Shown here: piece by piece, positions 44,273-54,780 of the stretch
How the letters are laid out: every line of letters begins with the position of its first letter
Numbering within the stretch: the stretch's first letter is position 1
Source of the DNA: Ampelocalamus luodianensis
Taxonomy: Eukaryota > Streptophyta > Magnoliopsida > Poales > Poaceae
Assembly: GCA_036346255.1 (NCBI GenBank)
Contig: CM070639.1
Coordinates: forward strand, 30,162,165-30,226,164
Direction: 5' to 3'
DNA: 64,000 nucleotides
The notes under the pieces: model-generated
What the model was told of the DNA's origin: nothing
The model's input: the letters and a program-made list of their open reading frames with translations, nothing else
Databases searched by the model: none
Program-made: the position numbers and the translations under genes

Positions 44273-44417
44273 GGGTCCCTGTCGCCAGTTCAACTGGTGA
44301 CAGGGACCCTGTTGGCCACCTATCGTCGGCCCAGCTTCCTGTCGCCAGTTGAACTAGCGACATCTCCCTGTTGCCAGTTCAACTAGCGACGGCTCCTTGT
44401 CCTAGTTCAACTGGCGG
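44273..44417 (+). repeat. Array of GTCGCCAGTTCAACTGGCGAC-like quasi-palindromes in the MULE end
   Basis: Four related units at 44273-44309, 44341-44361, 44370-44390 and 44403-44417. The first, with flanks, is a 37-bp palindrome with 18-bp arms and one mismatch. They sit between the MULE end and its TATA box, suggesting transposase or host-factor binding sites. Confidence 0.8.
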
Positions 44418-44432
44418 TAGGTAGTTGGACCG

Positions 44433-44440
44433 TATAAAAA
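44433..44440 (+). promoter_or_regulatory. TATA box of the MULE transposase
   Basis: TATAAAAA, then AAACCCTAAAATTC 15-25 bp on and a purine-rich 5' UTR. Confidence 0.55.
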
Positions 44441-44572
44441 CCCCCTTGAAACCCTAAAATTCAGCACTGTACTCATTTTTATTAAAAAGAAAAGAGAAGA
44501 AGGGAGGAGAGAGGAGTAGAGGGGAGGAGAGAAGCTAGCGAAGCGGTGCCCGTCCGGTTGCCCACCTTTCAG

Positions 44573-44708
44573 GTAATTTTTTTAATCGAATGAATTACAT
44601 AGTTTTAGATGTACGGTTACGTAGTATAGTATGTTTTACATAATACTTTTTAGTGGATAGTCTAGTTTTTATATGCGTTTAATCATGGAAATATTCTTTA
44701 TGGTGCAG
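44573..44708 (+). other. Probable 5'-UTR intron of the MULE transposase
   Basis: Donor CAG/GTAATT at 44573, AT-rich body, acceptor GGTGCAG ending at 44708, ten bases before the ATG at 44719. Confidence 0.5.
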
Positions 44709-44718
44709 TGCGTCAAAT

Positions 44719-45470
44719 ATGTCCGATGTCGCCAATTTCAAAATTTACTACGATCAGGGGACTATTATGGAGAGTCCCGAAGGGATTGATTTGTGTTATT
44801 TCTAATCAGTGACTGTGCCCCTACCAAGACCAGAGCAACGTGCATGGGGCGCTGTGATGCGGTGGTTGTTCCACACATTCCAAGTGGACCGTGATATGTA
44901 CGATCTGAGACTGAGTTGCCTTGCTCCCCAGGCAACACATCTCACATATTGGGAGTTAGTGCAGTTGAAGAGAACAAATTCATAGCAGTCATATGTATGC
45001 ATGGCGAGGGAGGGAGGGTGAAAATTGGTCCATCTGGCCCAGGCATATGCTAAGCCCACTCCTCCATCCGCGACTAAACAAGAAGGGGGTGCTGACGCCG
45101 AAGAAGAAGTCGGGGGCTCCAGCCATAGCGCGGCACACACAATATCTAAAGCTCCAGGAGTTGCTGATGCCGTTGATGAAGACCCTACAAAAGTAGCACC
45201 TTCGGTCAGGCAAGCTAGTCGTCTTGCTGACAAGGGTGAGGAGGTGGAAGTCGTAGTGCAAAGGATGGATCTCGAAGACCGAGACTACATGGTATTATCA
45301 GAAGATAAAGGTTCCGACGACGAGGATGATGTGGACCAACAGGCGGTTCCATCCGAGTGGAACACATACCAATTCGACAACCTCGTTGTCAATGAAGGCT
45401 CCCATGTGCCGTGGGAGTATGGCCAGAGCGAGGTCAGGCAAGGAGCTATGTACAAATGCAAGGAGGTCGT
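44719..45470 (+). pseudogene. MuDR-type transposase, N-terminal part
   Basis: From ATG 44719: MSDVANFKIYYDQGTIMESP, then PLPRPEQRAWGAVMRWLF, FQVDRDMYDLRLSCLAP, THLTYWELVQL, the usual N-terminus of grass MuDR proteins. In-frame stops at 44803 (TAA, where a CAA Gln fits) and ~44983 (TAG). After a shift the 45025-45528 frame gives an acidic linker and GAMYKCKEVV, the start of the MuDR DNA-binding domain, where the solo LTR breaks in. It continues at 48009. Confidence 0.88.
45466..45470. repeat. Solo-LTR target-site duplication, left (GTCGT)
   Basis: Matches 48004-48008. Confidence 0.93.
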
Positions 45471-48003
45471 TGTAATACCCCGAATGTTTCTAAGGAAGGA
45501 TAGTAAACAAAAAAGGGTTTTTCTGTAATACTACAACTTATTTTAATGAAGAAAGCAGTGAAAAGAGAAATTAGACTTTAGAGGAGGGGAAATCTGCAAT
45601 TTTTTGGCAACTTGGGCTTCGGACTTTGGCCTAGGAGGCCCATAAGGGGCCAGCCACTAATAAAAGGAGGGGGAAACCCTAGCCCACCACTGTAGCACGC
45701 ACTGCTACAGTGCTCCCGCCACCGCTACAGTACTACTACAGTACATGCCATCCTCCTTGCACTCCATTGCTCTCTCTTGGTGGTGCTCTCCCATTGCTGT
45801 CAGCCAAGGAGAAAGGTGGAGGGAGAGAGGAGAAGAAGAGGAGAGGAGCATCTAGCAGGGGAAATCAGCGGGCACGCGTGTCTTCAAGAGTAACGAATGA
45901 TTTCTCGCTGGTTAGATCAATTTAGATTCGTAATTTTCCATGAATAGGGGATCGACGTTCTGCTGCGATTAATTCCAGTTATCTGTCCATTACTTGTGCG
46001 TCAATTTTTGTGTATTTAGATTCCGAATTGGGGTATTTTGTATCCTAGAGAATTGTAGATCTCGTTCTCAGCTTTCAATAAGTTCAAAGACCACACAAAT
46101 TGCGTTGTGGTTTAAAAGTTATGTTGATTTTATCGTTGTCCGTAAAGTCCGACTTAACTTGGGTAGTCGTTTTGTTCATAAATTTAGATTTTGTTAAATG
46201 TCGATTCAAGGATGTTTCTCAAAATGATTTTTGTAGTTAAGTCTATTAGCTTTCAGGATTGATAAATAACACCCTTTTTGGATTTGTAGAACAAAAGTTA
46301 TGTATGTTTCAATTTGACTGTCCAGATTGTAAGTCGGGTTCCGACAGTAGTTTTTATCTGTGTACTACTTTTGGTTAAAGGCAAAATCTGAGTTTCATGC
46401 CAACTATACTTTTGAAGGTTATGATCTTAGCTTTCCAGAATGATAAAAATCTTGGATTTTTGTTAATCTAATCAAAAGTTATGATTATTTCTTTACTGCT
46501 GTTTAGTTCTGCTAGACAATTTATGTATTAGATTTTCATCTGAATGTTAGCCTAAGTTTTTGGCCGAATTGGAGGATTCAACCAACTAGACTATTGTGGG
46601 AGTTTTCGTTACCTTTCCATAGGATCTGACATCACATTGTTTCGAGGTCCAGAACAAAAGATATGATGTTTTTCGTACTGCTGTCCAGAATAGATTTCTA
46701 TTAGCGTGTTGACTAGCTTGAGTAGATAAAGTGTTTAATCTTGGGTTATGGGAAGACGATGTAGAGCATTGCGAGTAATATCTTGTTAAGCATGTTTGTT
46801 TGATGCCCAATATCATTCTTGGTTACCAGGTGGTGGTGAACCCCGGTGCTAGAGTGCTTCGCCTTTTGTCTTTTGTCTCACGGTTGAGATAAGTGCAAAT
46901 AGTAATAATGAGTTGCTTTATTTCATAATCGATGAATGCTATGGTTTAATGATGAAGCTTTATGTTTGATAATGTTGATGAACATTAGCTGTTCATGATG
47001 AGTTGACTTTGCGATTTCAATTTTGCATCATGATATACATTTCTGTATCTTGGTCTACATGGTAACCAAGGATTGTTCCTTTGAGGTCCCCATCATGCAT
47101 TGGACGAGCATAGATCTCCATCATGCATTGGACGTGCTTGGGTCCCCTCACTCGTGGAGTGTGGGCATTGGATCCCTATGCCTAGAGGGCACATGCTTTG
47201 AATATGTATCGACGGATACACTACTCAGCATTACCGGTAATTGCAAAGAAGATGAAGAAAGAGCATCCATGATATGTTCATTACATTTCTGCATAAAAGA
47301 TGGAATTATGATATATATTGCTGTTGTTCTCGATGGGATTGATTATCCCCATTGGCTACTTATGATATTATGATATTTATTACTATTGCACTTTGCTGAG
47401 TCGCGAACTCACCCTTGCTGTGTTGTGCTTTCTAGGTACCTCTTGAGGCAGCGGTATGCATGGGGAGGGGTAGACATGGTGCACTTCACATATACACAAA
47501 CCACAACGATTAAACTAGTTCAATTATCTACAATTCATGGTCTTGATGATTTCCTTAGATTCAATTTGTGACCATCCTTTGTGGTGGATGATTTTGATTG
47601 TGATCATAGATGATCTATTTATGTTCTTAATTCTTCGTTATTCAAGTTCATTTAATTTCATTTGATGGATTAGAAGGTTTGATTGGATTATTCTATCATC
47701 TTTATTGTTTGGTTGGTTAATGATGTTTTATAGGTAGCTATTTGATCATTAGCTGCTCGGGTATAGTAATGTTGGATTGCTTTGGATTAGTTGGTAAAGA
47801 TGAGGTTTCATAAATTGATCAATACTCAACTGATAGATGTTACGCTCTTGTTGAGTAATTATAGACTGTGATAGTGTTGATTATCAGTTTTATGTCCTTC
47901 ATGAATGAATATTTGATTGAATGTTTATTAAGATGTTGAAATTAGTTGAGTCAATAGAGTAGTTGGTAGCATCTTAGGCTCTATGTTGGGCTGGGGTGTT
48001 ATA
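45471..48003 (+). repeat. Gypsy-type solo LTR, 2533 bp
   Basis: Starts TGTAATACCCCG, ends GGGTGTTATA (CA changed to TA), with perfect TSD GTCGT and no internal sequence. TATA-like TAATAAAAG at 45658-45666 followed by AAACCCTAGCC. CTACAGTA-rich stretch 45690-45750. Weak hairpin TGCTGAGT..ACTCACC at 47395-47412. It relates to the LTR fragment at 16611-18243 and more distantly to 5708-8270. It splits the MULE transposase. Confidence 0.92.
47398..47410 (+). promoter_or_regulatory. Weak form of the conserved LTR hairpin
   Basis: GAGT/ACTC stem of four bases in the context TTGCTGAGTC...ACTCACC, about 595 nt before the LTR end, the same place as in the other families. Confidence 0.4.
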
Positions 48004-48008
48004 GTCGT
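48004..48008. repeat. Solo-LTR target-site duplication, right (GTCGT)
   Basis: Matches 45466-45470. Confidence 0.93.
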
Positions 48009-48775
48009 GCAGGAGGCGATCAAATTCTTGGTGTTGTTGGTGCGGCGTACATTCACAGTTGTCAAGTCTACCCCAAAATGCTACAACATCAAGTGTGGTA
48101 TAGAGGGATGCACTTGGTGAGTGCTTGCATTTCAACCTAAGTGGGACACCTACTGAAAGTGCTCTATAGTGGTACCTCACACGTGCGTCGATTCTAAGTC
48201 AGTGCGGTCCCACTAGAACCTATTATCAGGCTTCATCGCCAACCTCATGTACGGTGAGATCGTGGATAATCTAGATTTTGAGCTACGATCAATCATTCGG
48301 ACGATTGAGACAAGGTTCCAGTACACAATCAGTTATGCCAAGGCTTGGAGTGGAAAACAAAAGGTATTGGAATCAAGATTTGGCACATTCTAGGATTCCT
48401 ACCACAACCTCCCCGGGCAACTCCGAGTCATACAAGACAGGAATCCCAGCACTCATATCGACATTTAAGACGCCACGCATCCTAAGTGGGTCAATGAGGG
48501 TACTGTAGTGAGCAGTATTCGCCTTTGGTCGATGCATCAATGCATTCCGGTACTGTCGTCCAATCTTGTGCATGGATGGTATATTCCTGACTGGAAAGTA
48601 CAAGGGTCAGATACTAACTGTAATAGCGACGGACGGGAACAATCAAGTTCTTCCCGTGGCATTTGCTTTTGTTGAAAGCGAGAACACAGATAGCTAGTTA
48701 TGGTTCCTCAATAATGTGAGGATTTCTATTGTGCAAGGCCGTCCCAATGTATACCTCATATATAATCGGCATGCA
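48009..48775 (+). pseudogene. MuDR-type transposase, DNA-binding and MULE domain, continued
   Basis: Continues EAIKFLVLLVRRTFTVVKST, CYNIKCGIEGCTW and VVPHTC (zinc-type DNA-binding domain), FIANLMYGEIVDN, QYTISYAKAWSGKQKVLE, then pieces of the catalytic MULE domain including GREQSSSRG-like sequence from a shifted GNNQVLPLAFAFVE, and GRPNVYLIYNRHA at the very end. Frames shift at least three times and contain stops. The Tekay LTR at 48776 cuts it in the conserved DRHAG region. Confidence 0.87.
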
Positions 48776-51700
48776 TGTCACATCCCCAAATTAATAAAGA
48801 GGTTTATTATGCATTCCATTAGCATGCATCATGTTTTGAAACTTTTTAATTAAATATTGTACTTGGAAAATCTTAAAACACACTTGTAACATACCCTTTT
48901 ATTTGAACCCCAAACCAAAAACCGAAATAAATGCTACTGAAGTATCTCTGGAAATAATTTATTCAAATACTATATTAATTATCACAAATTAATATAATTT
49001 TTCCCAATTTTTGGCACTGATCTTAACCCTATGAAAATTCAAACACCATTAAAAGACCTTATCTAAGTTTGAATTTATATATTACAAAATATATTATGAA
49101 TAGTAGGGTTCAATAATTTTTATGGACACTAGGCTATCCCAGGAACCCCCATAAATTATTTCATGATTTTAGGAATTTTATTTATATTTTTAAGGCCTCA
49201 GTCAAACTAGAATCTAAAGAAATTCAATCACCAAACCCTAGCATCAAGTTTCTCGGGCCGAACCGCACTTTACTCGAGTCCGACCCACCTCTTGACTCGG
49301 TCGAGTCAACTAAGCGCACCGCGACATGCGAAGCCTTCGGATCGGAGATCAACGGCCCGCATCGTGCATCCCTCCGACTGTCCGTCCTCACTAATCTCAC
49401 CGTCCACCAGATCCAACGGTGCGATCGAATCACTTTACTCACATTCGCACGCCGCCTTGTCTCGGCCGACGACGTGGGCCCAAGCTGCCGCCTTAGTCCT
49501 CGACCTCGCGCAGGCCGAGCTCCACGCGGTGAGGCGATGCTGCAGGCCGCTGAGGGATTCCGACGCCGTTAATCCACCGCCGCACCACCCGAGCGTTCCG
49601 CGTAACGCCGCCTCCAATGCCGCTATCGCCGAGCATAACACCCTCGCAACCCCTCTTTCTCCCTCACTTCTTCTCTGTTGATTGAGAAGAGGGAGGATCT
49701 CTGGTGTTCCTCGTTGGGGTAAGCTTCCACAGGGTGTTTCCCCTCTCTTATACTTTCAATGCCTTCTCCATTTTTGCTGAGCTCGGTTCTTATCTTCTCT
49801 TGTAGCATCTGATTCATACTCGTGCTCTAGCTCACATCCAGAGCACGCACCCGAGGACACTTTCGTGCCATCTTCGTGTCCCGGAGGTATTATCCTCAAC
49901 TTTGCGCGTCACCTCACATGCTATAGGCCACTGAGAGAAACCCCTAAACTAATTTTGGTAATGCACGGCAGGATCTTGTTGAATCGAAGTTTGCACCATT
50001 TCTGACCGTGAAGCAACTTTTCACCTCCCACCTTGATCCGGTAAGCCATTGTCCAATTCCTTGCTCCTATGGCTTGCCCTTAAGCTCCTTGAGCTAACCC
50101 AAGCATTCACTTTGCTTCATTTTACTCAGATCTTCATCTCTTCGCCGAGCCGTGTCGTCGCCATTTTCTTCTCCAAGACCGACCAAGCTCCAGCTAACCT
50201 CAGCTTCCCAAAGACCTTCCTCTCGCTCGTAGCTTCGGTTAGTCCCTAGTACTCGGCACTCGCTTGTATGTCGCCGCGAGCTACGCATTGCCGTTCGTGT
50301 TTGCCGAGAACCGCCGCCGCTAGCTCCGGCTAGCCGCTGTGCGGGCTACCTCGAGGTGGCCACCACCTCAAAGATGCGTAGCGTTATTGCCTGACTATCA
50401 CACCCTTGGTTTGGCGCCGCGTGGCCGAAATCGCCGGCGAGCCGCGCAAGCGAACGGAGCGTGTTGGGTCGTCCAAGACTGTAGTAGGGTCATTAGGACC
50501 GTGATTCGATCTTTAATTAGCTAATGATGAGTTAGTCATTAAATGATGTCTTAGTCGGTCTAATGTTTCACTTACACGCGCCCACGCACGTAAAACGAAC
50601 GCTTTTGGTTAAAGCCACAGAGGTCGGCATGTGGGCCCTAGGCCTTAACTCCCGTCTTGCGCATGCGCATGTGCGTGGACCTAGTCTCGTGGACCATGTC
50701 ATTGACGATGGGACCCACCGTCGAAACGCCAATTAAATCTGAATTAAATGAAAATGCACTATTCACTGTGCCCTGGTCAAGGACTTTGCTCACATTGCGC
50801 TATCGGTGAGAAAAAGTTTAAACGACATATAAAATCCGAAATCCATTTATTTGCAAGTCAAAAATATGTATAACTTTGAAAATGCATAACTAATTCATTT
50901 TAACTCCAAAATGAGTGAAACCACTTCTGATAAATTACTTATTTAATGAACTTTATATTAAAATTGGTTTCAACCATGTCTCTGTAACAGAGAGCATTAT
51001 TTTGGAAAATGAGCCTTTAGCACTATTATTTGTACAATAGAAAAAGGCTGATAACTTCAAAAATTCATAAGTAATTCTTGGAAACTCCAAAACAGTGAAA
51101 TCAGTTTTGATAATTTCTATTTCAAATAACCTTAATTATAAAAATAGTTTAAAACTCACCTCTATCACAGAAACTATAGTTTGAGGAAAATGATCCTAAA
51201 AGTCATTATTTTACATTATTAATGCTGTAACTTTAGAAATCAATAACTAAATCATGAAAACTTCAATTGGAGCAAACTCAACTGTTTTGAACTTGTAATA
51301 ATATTGCCTATTTATCCATGTAATCCATTTACTCACCACTGCTCTACAAATTTTCGCCTCATAATTAAATTACAGAATAAAGGCGTATTGAAATATGAAA
51401 ATCGAATCACCATAACTTTCACATACTAAATCAAAATGAAATAATTCTTTCACCAAAAACCACCTTAAATCATGACTTAGCTACTGTAGAAAAATCATGC
51501 ATTTTTGAGCATTTTGAATTTTGAGGTTTTTCTCGATGTTTATTCTGTATTGTATTTATCTAGATTCCGAGCTTATTGATATCGACTCTACGCGAATCGA
51601 GAGTGAGCAATTACTTTTCCAGCAAGGCAAGCATCCTTTGAACTTTCTTTTGCATCATATTTGATCCCAGATTTGTTAGGATAGATGCAATGATAATTGC

Positions 51701-52369
51701 TTGCATGCTATTTTGATAATGTCGCTATTTTTGTGATGAATAGTTAGACACATCCTATTATCTTGTCATTGTGGCTATCCATGAATTACCCAAGACTGAA
51801 ATAATTATGATAGGATGTTTGAAATACGGTTGTTCAAGTTGCTTAGCCATGCAAGTCTAGAACCAGAGCTCGATTGTCGGAATAGCCCGACAATTATGAG
51901 ATAAACATAACTCTCATTGTATACTTTTGTTTCAGATCCTTGTATCTGTTTTATGAGATAAATTTTGTCATTTTAAATGAGCTTTTGGTCTGGACAAGTG
52001 TTGGTTAGTGATGGTGCCTTCGTACTAGATTTGGGTATGTGGTTTGGCTTGTTTGGACAATTAAGGACCGAACTTTGGGTTGTTACGATTCAAGCAAAAC
52101 TCGCTATCACGCGCGTATATGGGTGCCGACGGTTAAGTAGGGGAAGATTTTATTGTGTTGAGTCCCACGGTGGTGAAATTGTAAGGGCATGGGACCATGA
52201 AATCCCGTGTTCCTTTTGGGCCGATTGGATAGGGGCGTTAACGTCTTGTGTTTCCTAGGATATATAGGATGGAGGCGTTAACTTCTCGTATTTCCTAGGA
52301 GCCATGGGTTGAGGGACTTAGCTCAATGGGCCCTTCTTGCTAAAAACGACCGTATCTTGATTTACTCGC

Positions 52370-52500
52370 CAGCATACCATAGAAAGTATGCTATATCTGA
52401 GGCATCTGGAGGCTTATGGGCTAATCAAGTCGTGTGGGTAAAGTAGTACACCTGCAGGGTATAATCTATTCGAACAGCCGTGTCCACAGTTACGGACGAC
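52370..52500 (+). promoter_or_regulatory. Shared multi-palindrome LTR module
   Basis: In order: GCATACCATAGAAAGTATGC stem, GTGTGGGTaaagtagTACACC, CCTGCAGG, CTATTCGAACAG (one change from the palindrome), GTCC..GGAC. The 3' LTR copy is at about 63070-63210. The same order is in three other LTR families here. Confidence 0.7.
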
Positions 52501-52823
52501 CGCTTGAAATTTGTGGCTGCTTATTGTTAGACTTGGGATTAAATTGTGGTTATAACTTGGTATCGACATGAATGGGATGTTCATGCTTGTTGTTGTATCA
52601 AAGTGGACCACCACTTTGTTGTTGGTATGATTCATTTGTTATTGAATTCATTACTTATTCACATGCTTTACTTCTACTTCAAATCTGATTTTGAAAAGGC
52701 ACGTGAAAAACTAGTATGTGTAGGTTGTTCAGAATTGCGTCGTTTTCGCAAAAATTTAAGCCAATATGAGCCCGTCCTTTGAATGAACTTATGCATAACT
52801 ATTTTTATTTGTGTAAGACTTGC

Positions 52824-52840
52824 GAGTACTCTTTGTACTC
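52824..52840 (+). promoter_or_regulatory. Conserved LTR hairpin (GAGTAC/GTACTC form)
   Basis: CTTGC then stem GAGTAC (52824-52829), loop TCTTT, GTACTC (52835-52840), then AGCC. Copy at 63527-63543 in the 3' LTR. Confidence 0.6.
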
Positions 52841-53433
52841 AGCCAGGTGTTTGCTGGCTTTTTCAGGTGAGGAAGATTTAGAGACCGATGAGATTATCGG
52901 TGTCGATTTAGGCGACACCGATGAGTAGTTTGCTATCATCTAACTCCCAGTTGGTTGCCGATGGGTTATGGGGCATACCATTGCTGGTCTTTTGGTCTAT
53001 TTATGTGTTTCCGCTGCTACTTAATACTCTCTTTTAAATTTGGCCGGTCGGCCACTTGTATCAGATGTAAACTTGGAACTATGTTGTATGTCTTTTGAAC
53101 TATTTATGTGTGGATGCTGTATGGATGTGAACAACGTTGGATGAGAGTATGGTTATATTGGTCGCTGATCTTGGGAGCCAATATAAGTCATACTCACTGT
53201 TCATGAATTCCTATTTAACTCACTGAGTGTAGCGCTTGACTTGTCGGAGAACCGACAATCATGTAGTGCTCGCAGAGGAGCAGCGCGCATGATCGTCGGA
53301 GCTCTAATCTGAGTTAAGCCTTTCATTTAGATAGAGTTAAGTTGGAATTCATTTACCGGAGATCTAGAGTTGTGTCCCTAAGACCTGGATTAGTCCCGGT
53401 CTTATGGAGATAACTCCGGGGTCCCCACAGCGT

Positions 53434-53446
53434 TGGTATCAGAGCC
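53434..53446 (+). other. Primer-binding site of the Tekay-like element
   Basis: TGGTATCAGAGCC, four bases after the LTR; initiator-Met tRNA type. The 195-bp leader to 53640 shows no ORF. Confidence 0.93.
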
Positions 53447-53640
53447 ATACTGACTGTAGGTTAGAGATAGCACTGACGTTAGAGTTAGTAAGCCTTCTGG
53501 AGTCAGAATATTTTCGAAATTAACAAATTAATTTCAGAAAGTTTAAGCTAGGAATATCTTTTATTCCTCATCCATCCTAGCATCCTTTCTTACCCTATTT
53601 CTGTTTTTAAAGAAGTCTTACCTTGTTGTTCTTGCTTTTA

Positions 53641-54448
53641 GATGAGTCGCCAATACCTGGTCAAGGAAACTCAAGCTGAGAACGTGGATGGATACCCGGC
53701 GCTTCTCCGGGAAATGATGTGGAGGGCGAACTTCACCTATCAGCCATCTTACGCCATCTATCGCTGCGACGAGGGGCGGGCATGGAGGAATACTTGGCCG
53801 TGATCAACATCATCGCCGAGACGAGTCACGGAGTATCCCATATTGTTTCGAGCACGTGGCACTTCGGAGGCCATGGCTCTCCAGAAGTGGCCGTGTGGCT
53901 ATGAGCCATCTCCGTTATGATCCGACGAGTTGTCTCACCGCCTTACTACCATTTTCCTATGTGCGGCGTGGCACTGAGGTGGACACCTTTGCCGGATTCG
54001 CTTGGGGAAGATCCCGGTGTTAGGCGCTGGCAAGATTGGTTCATATCATGGATCAAATCCATCGGCAGCACGTGTATGAGTTGTACGAGACTCGCCGGCG
54101 TCTCGTGGTGGCCCAAGAGCACCTACAACTCATGTGTAACATGGGGATTATTGACCGCCATGTGGTTTATGGCACGAATGAGATTTCCCATATGCTTCGG
54201 CGCCACCGATGTACCGTCTTCCTGGTGCCGGGCATGTACCCAATTATGGGATGAGACGCCAGGTCCACATGTCAGTTGGATTTGCTCGTACTCGTAGGAT
54301 GGAACCTGTTGGAGGCCATGTGATAGAGCAAGGCTCCCCTTTGCGTCTTCCTAATTTTGGAGACCCCGATGGTACGGGATCCCCTGAGGCACATCTTTCT
54401 GACGAGTTTCCTGTGAACTTTGACCTAACAACATTTAGGATGTTGTAG
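53641..54448 (+). pseudogene. Extra ORF upstream of gag, unknown function
   Basis: About 269 codons when frames are followed by similarity. Starts at ATG 53641 with YLVKETQAENVDGYP and MMWRANFTYQPSYAIYR; the 53719-53904 frame adds GAGMEEYLAVINIIAE; the 54036-54254 frame gives LVHIMDQIHRQHVYELYETR and RRLVVAQEHLQLM, a probable coiled coil; it ends DEFPVNFDLTTFRML and TAG at 54448. The same protein is in the 32516-42999 element. It lies where gag would start but has no capsid or zinc-knuckle motif; the true gag follows 330 bp later. At least three frameshifts here. Confidence 0.75.
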
Positions 54449-54780
54449 GCGTAAGCTTTTGGGCAAGCTTGTATCTTTGATTTCCTGTAATAGGCTAGTA
54501 ATAATTGAACTCTTAATGTTTCTCTTGCAAGAACTATATTTCCAGTAGTTGCTTTTCGCCCCCGGGCCCTATGAATGTAATTGCTTTGAAAAAATTATGA
54601 TTTGAAGTTATGAATCTTGTACTGGCCTTAGTGCCTTTGTACGCCATTTTGGTATTATGTTTTGGTGCATTTTATATCATTATGTATGCGTAATTAAGAA
54701 CGTTGTGCTTGCTGTCCAAAGTTTTATTATTCGTACTTTTCCTCAATCTTGGCCTCTTTTTAACATTCCTTGTCACTCCA
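54449..54780 (+). other. Spacer between extra ORF and gag
   Basis: AT-rich, no supported ORF. It might hold an intron or an internal translation start that lets gag be made; CTTGCTTTTAG-like acceptor sequences occur before 53641 and TGTCACTCCAG before 54781, consistent with splicing to gag but unproven. Confidence 0.45.

Larger units (their letters stand above)
44257..48775 (+). mobile_element. Mutator-like element (MULE), 5' part, twice interrupted
   Basis: Starts at the break in Reina sequence (AAAAAATTACAAAAATGGG), carries palindromic subterminal repeats, TATA box, 5'-UTR intron and MuDR-type transposase, and is cut by a solo LTR (45471-48003) and by the Tekay element at 48776. The 3' end and TSD lie outside the window, so the left boundary is known to a few bases only. 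Confidence 0.82.
48776..53429 (+). repeat. 5' LTR of the Tekay-like element, 4654 bp
   Basis: TGTCACATCC...CCCCACA, copied at 59472-64000. Holds a direct pair of GGCGTTAACGTCTTGTGTTT-like units at 52230-52302, the palindromic module (52370-52500) and the hairpin (52824-52840). ORFs in 49224-50524 fall in GC-rich sequence, shift between the two LTRs and have no protein signature. Confidence 0.95.

Noticed and set aside
48278..48603. ORFs of 76 aa on both strands
   Set aside because: Shadow frames of the broken MuDR transposase, whose motifs are in other frames.
49292..49681. 129-aa plus-strand ORF in the Tekay LTR (132 aa at 59986-60384 in the other LTR)
   Set aside because: Frames differ between the two LTRs because of indels in GC-rich DNA and show no domain; more likely chance ORFs in U3/R.
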